A stretch of 64,000 nucleotides of DNA. Origin: Aurantiochytrium sp. KH105 (Eukaryota; Sar; Bigyra; Thraustochytrida; Thraustochytriidae). The DNA lies in assembly GCA_003116975.1 (NCBI GenBank), contig BGKB01000147.1, positions 62,001 to 126,000 of the forward strand, given 5' to 3'. The position numbers and the translations under genes were made by a program. The notes under the pieces were generated by a model that did not search any database, was not told the DNA's origin, and was given only the letters and a program-made list of their open reading frames with translations. Shown here one piece after another: positions 32,201 to 40,429 of the stretch (within the stretch, counting starts at the first letter, position 1; the number at the start of each line of letters is the position of its first letter).

Positions 32201-32839
32201 CCACTTCTGTTGCGCTTTGCCAGAGACCCCTCTTACGTCTTGACGCTCGATGTGCCACCAACGGATTTGCGCGTGACTTGCGTGCCCGACGGACCAGCCG
32301 TGGTGACCAGCTTTGTCTCACGAAAAGGGCCTGCAGAAGAGCAATGTGGCGACACAATGGAAAAGGGGTTTCTTGTCAAGACGATCAACGGAGAATCAGC
32401 GCCATCAGGGAAATTTTCAGAAACCATTGACATGCTGCGGCGTTGCCCGCGTCCCATGACGGTCGACTTTGTGGCACCTCCTGCATCCGAGGGCAGCGAA
32501 GACAGCGAGGACGAGGAATCGCAAGCAGCGACCACGTGCACGTGCACCTTTCCTGAAGGCAGTCCTATGGGAATCATCTTTTACAAAAACGCAAGCGGGG
32601 ACGCAGCCTTCAAGGCATTTTCGAAGTTGCCGGGGCCTGTGCAGGCAACGGGCAAGATCGGTGTGGGTCACGTGCTCTTGAAAATCAATCATGAGTCCGT
32701 GCCTGAAGATCAAGAGGCCCTCGACAAGGCCCTTACGGATGCAACGACACCTGTGACACTTCATTGCCGAGACATGAGCTTGCTCGAGAGCTTGGAACAG
32801 CGAGAGTCAAGTTTGAGTGCTGCCGTCGCACCGTCATGA
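29258..32839 (+). CDS. HAM1/TULIP-like protein with four PDZ-like domains
   Basis: 1193 residues from ATG 29258. An upstream in-frame extension to 29069 is Arg-rich and repeat-like, so I exclude it. Residues 1-570 are helical and acidic with repeated blocks of the type found in fungal HAM1-like proteins (PELQKLYEDAVAILEQVK). Residues about 577-767 resemble the HAM1-like C-terminal/TULIP-type lipid-binding fold (LDLGGFIIH, FVISIRNIEAKVDDVEWSF, ELEVRDSHFAWLYNTF). Four PDZ-like domains follow at about 794-877, 890-987, 992-1074 and 1094-1174. The first shows GQLGIAF and IQVGDILVAFNGQQV, the fourth SPMGIIF and GVGHVLLKINHESV. A membrane-lipid scaffold is inferred. No signal peptide or membrane span is seen. 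Confidence 0.65.
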   Translation: MDTAPTTTPAQAPSAPAEQAPATAPREVNDAEVGLALRRITASLVQGDADLEENRERVHSIVKTLAARTREADDPIVGVLEEAPPQVQEALRKAMNFVQSALEESDAPVEDMEQEMQGVMRDVFAVLLEAGAIESVRGIENTCQNAFIGYEVAKVSAQVASDTAAQLRDEFQQEVEESGDHSKDPADEVIEKIAELVAAGDEELSSHKESVLGILRSLTQKVRAQEGEASEDLGTQIADALHEVQPEAKELIEEIQSLVESTVADEGFAGRVDKIKAALQRLIKDILAGILDQVQGGTALLAKLLEKNDERIRGFIDAAASTAPLVREAAAAASEEMRTDDSGPTLLGHPDAAGGVSKKLIGAVLEGNIDLQRERARVEAAVGAIVEKVKVKVKEDPELQKLYEDAVAILEQVKARPETQQLLTKLSELANDEKTHEELQQKLEANKELLQTLLQKYASVVLQQIESASSDVAQTLEQKSGGRVRLRDGVDIANEALPLAKEKATALGEQLRQFGQTESLTQGVERLRQRDEVKALEDAAKNLDPQKIIEWGEKIARDAEARRTFVNDIATKVLEFLLSHLPELSLPPISGERDGLEYRIANLDLGGFIIHREYIQVRLNSFDKVKHGAPFFVISIRNIEAKVDDVEWSFQQNYFPHISGEGVADANLGQCSVEIGLQLVQTSGGEPQLLPSGCELKIEELELEVRDSHFAWLYNTFSELFAESMRLYIVSQLQDTVSKQLFTLSETLNSFVVANWSVVSNFLDIDVSQLPDAGVAQDYILRERMDRLRHEGKNVYSVTFSEKGQLGIAFAQKHEYVVVKEFRRGPDNAKLPAEQSGEIQVGDILVAFNGQQVTSLPLEKVMARLRRAQRPLHLTFMAPPPEFSGPLVRKATSDIVDVTFSETKLYLVIASKHGNEMDVSNPDEYTVQVKGFKPRDDGSKGPAEACGGVHPGMILAAVNHVSVVGRSFREVRKVLADTPDRPLLLRFARDPSYVLTLDVPPTDLRVTCVPDGPAVVTSFVSRKGPAEEQCGDTMEKGFLVKTINGESAPSGKFSETIDMLRRCPRPMTVDFVAPPASEGSEDSEDEESQAATTCTCTFPEGSPMGIIFYKNASGDAAFKAFSKLPGPVQATGKIGVGHVLLKINHESVPEDQEALDKALTDATTPVTLHCRDMSLLESLEQRESSLSAAVAPS

Positions 32840-33061
32840 AGATAAAATATAATAATTATCATAATCATCAAAATGACAGTCACTCCCTTTTCCTTAATGG
32901 CAAAAACGGCTGCGGTAGCAGAAGCAGAAGCAGCAGCAGTGATTTCAGGACAGATTCATCAGATGTTGTATTCACTAACTGTAAGGTAAGACAATAGGGG
33001 CGGGCGGGTACTACTACTCGTATGCTCGCTCATTCACTCGCTCGCTCGCTCGCCCAGCTGG

Positions 33062-34870
33062 CTACTGAGCAAAGAGTTTGGAAAGTGCGTCAAGGTCAAT
33101 CTTGTCCTTGTTCTCCTTAATTTGTCGCGCGAGGTCATCGTCCATTTGAGGAAGCCCTTCGCTCGGATCAACGCCCATGGCAACCGCGTGAACAAGCAAC
33201 ACCTCTTCGGGGAGGGAGAGAAACTTGCCTGGTTCATGACGAAGTGCGCGCGCGTACTTGCGCACAAGTTCGGGAACGCCCGCATCCGTAGCGTCGGGAG
33301 CCACGTCCATAAGGTGGCTGAGCTCGAGACGGAGTGGGCCGGCCACCTGGCGCAGAGCGAACGGGCGCGTGTCACCAGAAACAACCTTGTTGAAACCAAT
33401 GCCGATGCGAGTGAGCGAGTTCTGGAAATCGAACTCAAAAAGATCCTCGCCTTGCCCATTCATGACAATGTGTCCGTCCGAAATAGACTTGAGTTCCTCC
33501 GCGTGCTGGGTCTGGAGATCTGTAAGCTGCGGCGGATCGACGCGAATGCCAATCTTGGCAAGGTTCTTGGACGTCAGCGGGATGCCGCGATCGTTGAGTA
33601 CCTTGAGACGGCTCAGCTCGCTCGCTGTGCGCCGCGTGTCCTTGACGAGCTCAGCCCATGCAATCGGGGTCTCCTCTGCCTCCTTGTTGGCGCCTGGCGC
33701 GGACGTAAAGACACCCTGAAGGGTCGTAAGACTTCCGCCTGTCCGGAGCAGTGCAGAGCGCTGAATAAGGGACGAGTAGTATTGTCGCAGATCTGCGCGG
33801 TCAGCTCCTGGGGCAAAGAGCGCCGAGGGAACGTGACCACGCTTCTCCTTGAAGTGTTCAGCAGCCAGATGCAAGCCGCGCATCCACAGGCGGTAGTGTG
33901 AGCGAAGGTCTGGCAGCATAAGCACGGCATCGCCGCCCGCGTCCCGGCGGGTCTCTGCGAGTGTACACGTCACGTAGGAAGCAAGCAACCCAAGGACGTC
34001 GGCGTCGTCCTGCGTTTCAGACGAAGGCGTCGTGGACTCCACGAGAGTAGAACGATCCCCCAGCGCGGCACGTACGCGCTCTGGAGTGAGAACAGTGTTG
34101 GTATCATCGGGACTCGTACGCGGCGGCAAGCAAGCCCAAACATGAGTGTCGACATTGACATCGCTGTTCAGCAGGCCGGAAGCAACCTCAAGCATGAAGC
34201 TGTCGCGATGCTTGCCCATGCCGGGTCCATCAGGCGTGGCAAAGAGCATGCTCTGCCCGCGTCCCAAGGGCGTGAGCACATCGACGCTGGGAATGCCCAC
34301 ATTCCATCCAACCTTGATGACCTTGCGCTCAATGTCGCGGGGTTGCGGCCGAAAAACTTCCTCGTCGGATGCCTCATCCGGGTTGCCATCGATGCAAAGG
34401 GCCTCCAGCACGCTGAGTTGCGCTTTCTCGGCATCGCGCGTGGCAGCCTTGGTGAGCCTGAGCGGCGCCGTAGGCCTGGAGATCACCTCCATGTCGTTGA
34501 CAATGGCGTCCTGCGCATGCGGGAGACGAGCACCAAAGTAGAGCCCGTGCGCGCTGTACAGGACCACGCCGAGCGGCGCCGCCGCGGCGTCTCCACTTCC
34601 AAAGGTGTCGCCGGCGCGAACGACGCCGCCATCTCCGCCAGGGATGAACTGCTCCTCGAGGACCATGAGTCTCCCCTCCTGGCCCCGCACGCGGAGCGTC
34701 ACGCCCGTCGCCGACCGCTTCTTGGCGCTGCCCACGCGCTGCACCACGGGCGGCGGCGTCGGCGCGGCGCCCTCGCCGCCGCCGCCCGTGCTCAGGCCCA
34801 GCTTCTGCGCCCGCCGGGGCCCGCCCCGGAGCGCCCGCGCCGCCGCGCGCATGCTGCCCGCCGCGCGCAT
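33062..34870 (-). CDS. degenerate F1-ATPase alpha-subunit-like protein, probably mitochondrial
   Basis: 602 residues from ATG 34870; longer in-frame starts up to 35056 lack a transit-like N-terminus. MRAAGSMRAAARALRGG looks like a mitochondrial presequence; a second ATG at 34852 is possible. The body matches ATP synthase alpha: GIPSVDVLTPLGRGQ (canonical GIKAVDSLVPIGRGQ) and RQVAGPLRLELSHLMDV (canonical KQVAGSLKLELAQYREV), plus LPEEVLLVHAVAMG near the C-terminus. The Walker A equivalent of GDRQTGKT is DGPGMGKH, and the arginine of the SRVGS motif is Lys495 or Val. Length is somewhat above the usual 510-550. It is therefore unlikely to be the standard alpha subunit; a structural paralogue or accessory subunit is inferred. 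Confidence 0.65.
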   Translation of the reverse strand: MRAAGSMRAAARALRGGPRRAQKLGLSTGGGGEGAAPTPPPVVQRVGSAKKRSATGVTLRVRGQEGRLMVLEEQFIPGGDGGVVRAGDTFGSGDAAAAPLGVVLYSAHGLYFGARLPHAQDAIVNDMEVISRPTAPLRLTKAATRDAEKAQLSVLEALCIDGNPDEASDEEVFRPQPRDIERKVIKVGWNVGIPSVDVLTPLGRGQSMLFATPDGPGMGKHRDSFMLEVASGLLNSDVNVDTHVWACLPPRTSPDDTNTVLTPERVRAALGDRSTLVESTTPSSETQDDADVLGLLASYVTCTLAETRRDAGGDAVLMLPDLRSHYRLWMRGLHLAAEHFKEKRGHVPSALFAPGADRADLRQYYSSLIQRSALLRTGGSLTTLQGVFTSAPGANKEAEETPIAWAELVKDTRRTASELSRLKVLNDRGIPLTSKNLAKIGIRVDPPQLTDLQTQHAEELKSISDGHIVMNGQGEDLFEFDFQNSLTRIGIGFNKVVSGDTRPFALRQVAGPLRLELSHLMDVAPDATDAGVPELVRKYARALRHEPGKFLSLPEEVLLVHAVAMGVDPSEGLPQMDDDLARQIKENKDKIDLDALSKLFAQ

Positions 34871-35967
34871 GTCTCCTTCTCCTCGCCGCGCCGGCAGCCA
34901 CGAAATGCTTTTGCCGCTCTCGCCCGAGGCGATGTACTCTGTGATCTGATGATGTGCTTGCTGATTGATGGCGTCGAGTGGATTTCCATCGATTTCCATT
35001 GAAATTTGTCTTCGCGCCGATCGCTTCGCGCAGCCACCTTGGGACAGTGAGTGCACAATCTGAGCTGATCTGGTCTGACCTTACCCTGTCTTGCAGGCAC
35101 GGCAGCGCCACAAGGACCGGGCCGAGCAGGGCAAGAGCAGCGGGGGCTGGAGCTCCGCCTGGTTTCGAGCACAGAGCGCGAGAACCGTCTTCGGGGTGTG
35201 GGACGGATGGGTGGGGATGCAGCGGATTGACGGACGGTCTTCGACGGAATTTGTGGCAAACGAGCAAGCAACAGTAGCAGGATGCAGCAAAGGAGCGAGG
35301 GTTGGAAGGCGACGACTTGCAGGTTCGAGGACGCGAGCGTCTTGGGATGGAGCCGTCTCGAAGGCCAAAGTCGGTTCGAGTTCCGATTGACGGAATTTAA
35401 GGTGCAGGCAGGACGGAAGAGTTGAAGTTCTCGCTCGCTGCTGAAGCTAAAAGAGGGCACCACATGATCCCGACCCGACAGAACATTGCATGTCTTGATC
35501 TAAACCCTTGGTTGATCAAATGACCATTGTCCAAATCATCGCTGATTGACAGAGTGGGCCTTAAAAGTAGGCGCTTTCGCAATGCAGGCCAAAGGCGCTA
35601 GAATGCTAGCTGCGGCTGTCTGACTTGCTGGAGAGGACGTCCTAACTCGCATTTCTTTGCTAGACCTCTTCCTTCGTCCACGACGTCTCTCCTCCCGTCC
35701 ATCGTCGATGGCGCTGGAGCAATGAATGAAGGCGGCGCGAGATCAGGTTTGGGTTGTTCTTGATGTCAGCCGGAGGCATTGACTGACGTCCTGTTGGAAA
35801 AAGATGGCGAAGATCGGCGCCATCCCAAATACGAATTCGTACTCGCGTCGAGCGCGAGGCCGCTGCGCCGAGGGCCCGTCGCGCGGCCCAGAGAGGCGAG
35901 GCTGCGCGCGGCCTTGGTCCTGCCTCGGAGCTCCGCGCTCGAGCTCGACCCCCCCCTCGTCGTGAAG
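34871..35967. other. divergent intergenic region
   Basis: Lies between the divergently transcribed alpha-like gene and the PX-domain gene. The middle (35390-35760) is AT-richer and is the likely promoter area. Open frames extend from both genes into it but begin at non-ATG codons or lack protein-like composition. GGTTCGAGTTCC near 35373 recalls a tRNA B box but no tRNA fold accompanies it. Confidence 0.5.
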
Positions 35968-38352
35968 ATGCGGCATGGGGGCGGCACAGCAACGGCGGCG
36001 GCTGTGGCACCGGCGGCGCCGCCAAGGTCCCCGCGCGAGGCAGCACTCTACGCCCGACTCGAGGCGACGCTGCGTGCAGGCTACGCCGCAGGGAAGAGCA
36101 TCGACGACGTCCTCGCAGACGTCAGCGTTGCGCTCGGGCAACAAGAAGAGCAAGAAAGGGCCGCGTCCCATCGCAGTCTACTCGTCGGCGCGAATCACAG
36201 CCCACGAGGGGACCAATCTTTATCTCCTCCACTGTCGCCATCACCATCGCCATTACCGTCGCCGTCATCCCTCGTGACTTCTCGTGCCACGAGTGCGTTG
36301 ACCAACGAAAATGCAGAGGCGCCCAAGGTGCATCGGGTGCCGCGCGGACGCTTCAATGTTGACTTTTGGTGCGTATCTTCTCTACAAAGCTATCTCGCGT
36401 ACGAAAACGAGCGCGGACGGCACTCACGCCCATACTTTCTGCATCAAGACGCAGGCACCTTGTCTGCCGAGCAGGAAACGCAGCTCGTCGAGGCTGGTGC
36501 TCACCCGCGTGAATTCATCACATACGGCTTCACGGCGGATTTGAGCGGACGCCCATGGTTGGAAAAGGAGGCGAGGACGTTGTGGGCAGACGCCGTCGAG
36601 GCGCCCGTTGAAGTCAATCGACGCTTCTCGGAGTTTCAGCGACTACGTGAAGTCCTCGCAAAAGTGTATCAATATAGGGTTGGGCAATCGAGTCGGGTCC
36701 ATCTTATCCTTGTCCCGCCTTTGCCGCCGAAGAAGTCATTCTCACCCGTTTCCTCGCGCGATACCGCATTTGTCTTAACTCGGATGCGGCAACTTGAGGT
36801 GTGGCTGCGCTACGTCACGCTTCACAGTATTATTGGCATGAGCATGCCCGTGCGCACATTCATGCTTGATTCTGTGCACGATGGCCGAGACGACCTCGAC
36901 GAAGACGATGATATGTACACGGTGGACTCTCATCCAGGCCCGCTCGGATCGCACTCGAACGCCAGCGCTGATGCAGGGGCAATGTCCTTGTTGCGTTCCA
37001 AGCATCGGCGCGATCGCTTGTCAGGGGCCGCAGAGTTTGCAGAAGACCCCATTGTGGCTGCTCGTGCGCGTACACAAGTGGACATGGTGCTGCGGCGCTT
37101 TGGGTCTGGCCCAATTGCTCTCGGTGCCATCAACGCGGTGCTTCCCGGGTTGCAGCGCGGGTATCATTCGGGCAAGATGGCGTTGCGACATCTTGCCGAC
37201 AAAGTCGAGGCGCGGAGCGCGGAGGAGTCGGCGCTTGGCCTCGCGCTCTTGCGATTGTCCAAGACCGAGCAGCACGATGCCAAATTTGCCCCGATGCGTC
37301 TCGATCCACTCAATTACTTAGGCGTCGCCCTCAAGCGAAGGCGTCCCGACGAAGCGCAGGCGAACGTTGCTATGCTCGAGGCCGGGCACACGCTGGAAGA
37401 GACCCTTCGTCTGTTTTCCAAGCACATTTTCCCACGCATGACACATCTCGTGGGCTTCCTGTACAATTCAAGCGTGGCTGCACGCCAAGAGGATGAACAC
37501 CAGCACGGCGTGACGCCTTCGGAGCGGCTCGCTGCCGAATGGTTTTGTATCAACAATGTTCGATCGACGAGCGTGGTCGCGGCGGCAGAGCGCTTCGCCG
37601 AGGACCAAATTATGCTTGCTGCGCGGAGGCGGGCCCGCTGGGAGCGGCTGCGCGCCAACCTGCTTCGCTTCGACGCCCAGGCGCTATATACGGCGCTCGA
37701 GCGAGATCCTCTTCATGGAAGCGACGTGAATCACCCGGACGAGCCTTCGTATGCTGAGTTTGTGCGCGACCGCGACCGAGACTCGGTGTACTCGGAGCAA
37801 TCGATGCTCACCTTTGAGCAGCGCGAGGAGCAAATCAGACAGCTTCAGGCCGCGCAAGCCCGGCGACCGCCGCCTCCAGTTCCTTCGCGCAAAACGAAGC
37901 AGCGCACAAAGCGTGTACATTTCGCCGACGACACCGCACCTGCTGCGCCGAGCCGTGCAGAGGCAGAGTGGGTCCGGAGTGAGACGGACGACGGCATGCC
38001 ATTTTGGGTGAACAAACACACCGGGCAGACCCGGCATCGGCCGCCGGCCACCTCCCCGGAGGAGCGTGTTGCGCAAGAGGAGGTGGAAAAGGCTGTTCAG
38101 GCGTGGTCGCATGTTCATCACAACTTGCCCGACATGCTCATTCATGTGCGCGAGATTGCAGCCCCTCTTCCTCGCTTTACGGATTTTACGCAAGCGCAAA
38201 AGCAGGCTGTGTCAAGTTCGACGCAGTTGCAACGCAAGCTCGTGCGTCAGATTTTGCGTCAGACCCATCCCGACAAACAACCAGCCAACCAGTCCGTCTA
38301 CAATTCGTTTCTGGCGGCGCGTCTTTTTCAGATCTTTGCGTCTCTCTCGTGA
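35968..38352 (+). CDS. PX-domain sorting-nexin-like protein with WW-like and J-like C-terminus
   Basis: 794 residues from the first in-frame ATG (35968). An Ala/Ser/Pro-rich N-terminus precedes a PX domain (about 190-305): RRFSEFQRLREVL supplies the phosphoinositide-binding Arg, then VPPLPPKK and a helix ending RTFMLDS. Residues about 350-600 are helical and occupy the place of a BAR/coiled-coil region. At about 670-698, EWVRSETDDGMPFWVNKHTGQT resembles a WW domain whose second Trp is replaced by His. The last 45 residues carry KLVRQILRQTHPDKQP followed by a helix, as in helix II, HPD loop and helix III of auxilin-type J domains. An endosomal function with Hsc70 recruitment is inferred; the PX call is firm, the WW and J calls are tentative. 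Confidence 0.7.
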   Translation: MRHGGGTATAAAVAPAAPPRSPREAALYARLEATLRAGYAAGKSIDDVLADVSVALGQQEEQERAASHRSLLVGANHSPRGDQSLSPPLSPSPSPLPSPSSLVTSRATSALTNENAEAPKVHRVPRGRFNVDFWCVSSLQSYLAYENERGRHSRPYFLHQDAGTLSAEQETQLVEAGAHPREFITYGFTADLSGRPWLEKEARTLWADAVEAPVEVNRRFSEFQRLREVLAKVYQYRVGQSSRVHLILVPPLPPKKSFSPVSSRDTAFVLTRMRQLEVWLRYVTLHSIIGMSMPVRTFMLDSVHDGRDDLDEDDDMYTVDSHPGPLGSHSNASADAGAMSLLRSKHRRDRLSGAAEFAEDPIVAARARTQVDMVLRRFGSGPIALGAINAVLPGLQRGYHSGKMALRHLADKVEARSAEESALGLALLRLSKTEQHDAKFAPMRLDPLNYLGVALKRRRPDEAQANVAMLEAGHTLEETLRLFSKHIFPRMTHLVGFLYNSSVAARQEDEHQHGVTPSERLAAEWFCINNVRSTSVVAAAERFAEDQIMLAARRRARWERLRANLLRFDAQALYTALERDPLHGSDVNHPDEPSYAEFVRDRDRDSVYSEQSMLTFEQREEQIRQLQAAQARRPPPPVPSRKTKQRTKRVHFADDTAPAAPSRAEAEWVRSETDDGMPFWVNKHTGQTRHRPPATSPEERVAQEEVEKAVQAWSHVHHNLPDMLIHVREIAAPLPRFTDFTQAQKQAVSSSTQLQRKLVRQILRQTHPDKQPANQSVYNSFLAARLFQIFASLS

Positions 38353-39439
38353 TGATCTATCTGCCTTTTCTGCCTGCCACAGCCACTTGCGTGCATCATG
38401 TACGGTAGAAAATTTCTGGCTGTGCGTCATGATTGACCTGTCGCCACCGCCGCCACAACCACCACCACCACCACCACAGCGGTCTTTCTGACAGGCAGTG
38501 CCTGCAAGCCAACATTGTTGACATTTGATTGACCATGGATACTTGTGAAAGAAAGAGAGAGAGAACAAAAAATAAGAGAGAAAGAGAGAGAGAGAGAGAT
38601 CAATCGAAAGACGGGAACCGCTGCCCCAAGGCGGTCGGTCGGTCAGTCGCGATTGGTTCACAAACTCAGCCTATTTCCTCTCTCTGTTCACGCTGCTGCT
38701 GCCACTACTGCCAGGAGGCCGGCCAAGCAGCCAGCGTCCCATCACAAGCTCAAGAAAGCTTGCTCCATGTACTTATTTCCCCCATCCATGGCTGAAGCCA
38801 CTAAACCTTTCCCTTTTGCTTTTTTGGTCTCCCATCATTCTTCTTTATCAGTTTGCTCCTTGCTTGCGCTTTTTTGGCTTGCGCCCTTGCTATAATCACC
38901 GGTCCGAACAACCCATTTTGTCTTCTTTTGCGTTGTGCTATCCTTGTTGAAGTGGAGCCGATGATCGCTTGCGAGCAGGGGGGTTCTCCGACATTCACAA
39001 GCACGGCACCCCGAGGCGGGAAAACTAGGGCCTGTGCGAGCAGGGGGGCCCCTGTGCCTCAGAGCAGCTCGTGATTGCATGGATCACTAGATCTCCAACG
39101 CGCGACGCCACGCCGCCGCCCGCCGCTCGCCCCGTGCCGCCGCGCCCGACGCGCACGTCCGCGCCGCCCGCGCCCGCGCCTTGTCCGCACGTCCGCCCCG
39201 CTGCGTCCTCCTCCGCCGCCGCCGGCAGCGCGAGAGAGCAAAGTCGCGCGACGCTGAGGTTCGTCGCGTGCAGGGTTTGCAAAGGAGCCAACGCCGCCGT
39301 GGCCGCTCGCTCGCTCGCACGCGTCCGCGCTCGCGCTCGCGCTCGTCCTCGTGGGGGACCGGCTAGAGATCAGGCAGCACACGTGCAAGCCGCAGCAGCC
39401 GCAGCAGCAAGAGTAAAGGGGAAGGTTTAGGCGAGAAAC
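38353..39439. other. intergenic before the WW gene
   Basis: Contains CCACCA/CAC and AGAGAG simple repeats (38440-38480 and 38555-38600), then a GC-rich stretch (39090-39360) likely to be promoter/5' UTR of the WW gene. No gene is seen. Confidence 0.5.
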
Positions 39440-40222
39440 ATGGGAAACCTGTGCTGCCGCGACGAGGCCGAGGGCCACCATGACGCTCTGGGCGGCGACT
39501 CGTCCACGCAGGACTCGGAGCCTCTCGCGCCCGTAGAGCTCCCCGCCGGCTGGAAGGCCGTGCCCTCAAGATCGCGACCGGTACGTGTTTGAGCAAAGTG
39601 ATCGAGCGTTCTTTTTATTTGATGACGGACGGACAGCATGACTCACGCTTTGTACTCGGGGTTTTTCTCACACTTGCTTGCTGGTCTTTCGGGGATATCC
39701 CCCTCCATCAATCCGCGCTTCGAATTCCGCAGGGCAAGGTGGCGTATCAGAACATTCACACCGGTAAGTCTTGATTGCTCGCACAATATGTAAATGTTGT
39801 GCCATTGGCATGCACAGTCACCAATTTCCGGCAACTAACGTCTTCCTCATCCACCCCGCGGATTACCCTTTGCTTGTAACTTTTTTTTCTTGTTATCCGT
39901 ACCATTATCATGAACAGGCGAACGCATCTCATGGGTTCCGACGTAAGTGTTACGTGTCTCGCGACGCTGGAAGCGAACGAAACTGACAACAATATCTTTG
40001 TACGTACGTACCAATGCTCTGCCCGCACTTTACATTTCTGTTATAATATTGATCGACGTGCGTAGCGAGGAGGCCAAGACGTACAAGGGTGGCATCAGCA
40101 AGAAGAAGAAGAAGAAGACCACCAACGGGTCGACCCCGCAGACAGCAAATGGTGCCTCGACCAACGGGTCGACCACGTCCGCCAATGGCTCGAGTGCCAA
40201 AGGCACCATGGAGGCCAGCTAA
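39440..40222 (+). CDS. small lipid-anchored WW-domain protein (four exons)
   Basis: Reconstructed from splice signals: exons 39440-39580, 39733-39763, 39918-39942 and 40066-40222, joining in phase to 117 residues. Donors are GTACGT, GTAAGT and GTAAGT; all acceptors end AG. The N-terminus MGNLCC is a strong N-myristoylation site (Gly2) with adjacent cysteines for palmitoylation, so membrane attachment is likely. A WW domain spans exons 1-4: LPAGWKAVPSRS, then KVAYQNIHTG, then RISWVP, keeping both Trp and the aromatic/His/Thr positions. A Lys-rich segment and an Asn/Gly/Ser/Thr-rich tail follow. WW domains bind proline-rich peptides; the partner is unknown. It lies 207 bp upstream of WASHC4 on the same strand. 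Confidence 0.7.
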
Positions 40223-40429
40223 AGCGTGAGCGCCTTTGCGGTGACGAAGGGAAGCAGCGTCGCGTTCCAGGGCAAGCACGATACGCGCAAGCACGACGAC
40301 ACGAGCAAGCACGGTAGACGCCATCCCTTCCGAGCCAAGTTTGGGCCTAGCTTGATAACACTTCAACCACTTTTCCCCTTTTTTCCCCATTCATTTCGAT
40401 CTTTCACAAGCTACAAACTCGCGGGGGCC

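Noticed and set aside
35373..35384. GGTTCGAGTTCC resembling a tRNA B box
   Set aside because: No A box and no cloverleaf arms around it; no tRNA gene was found anywhere in the window by eye.
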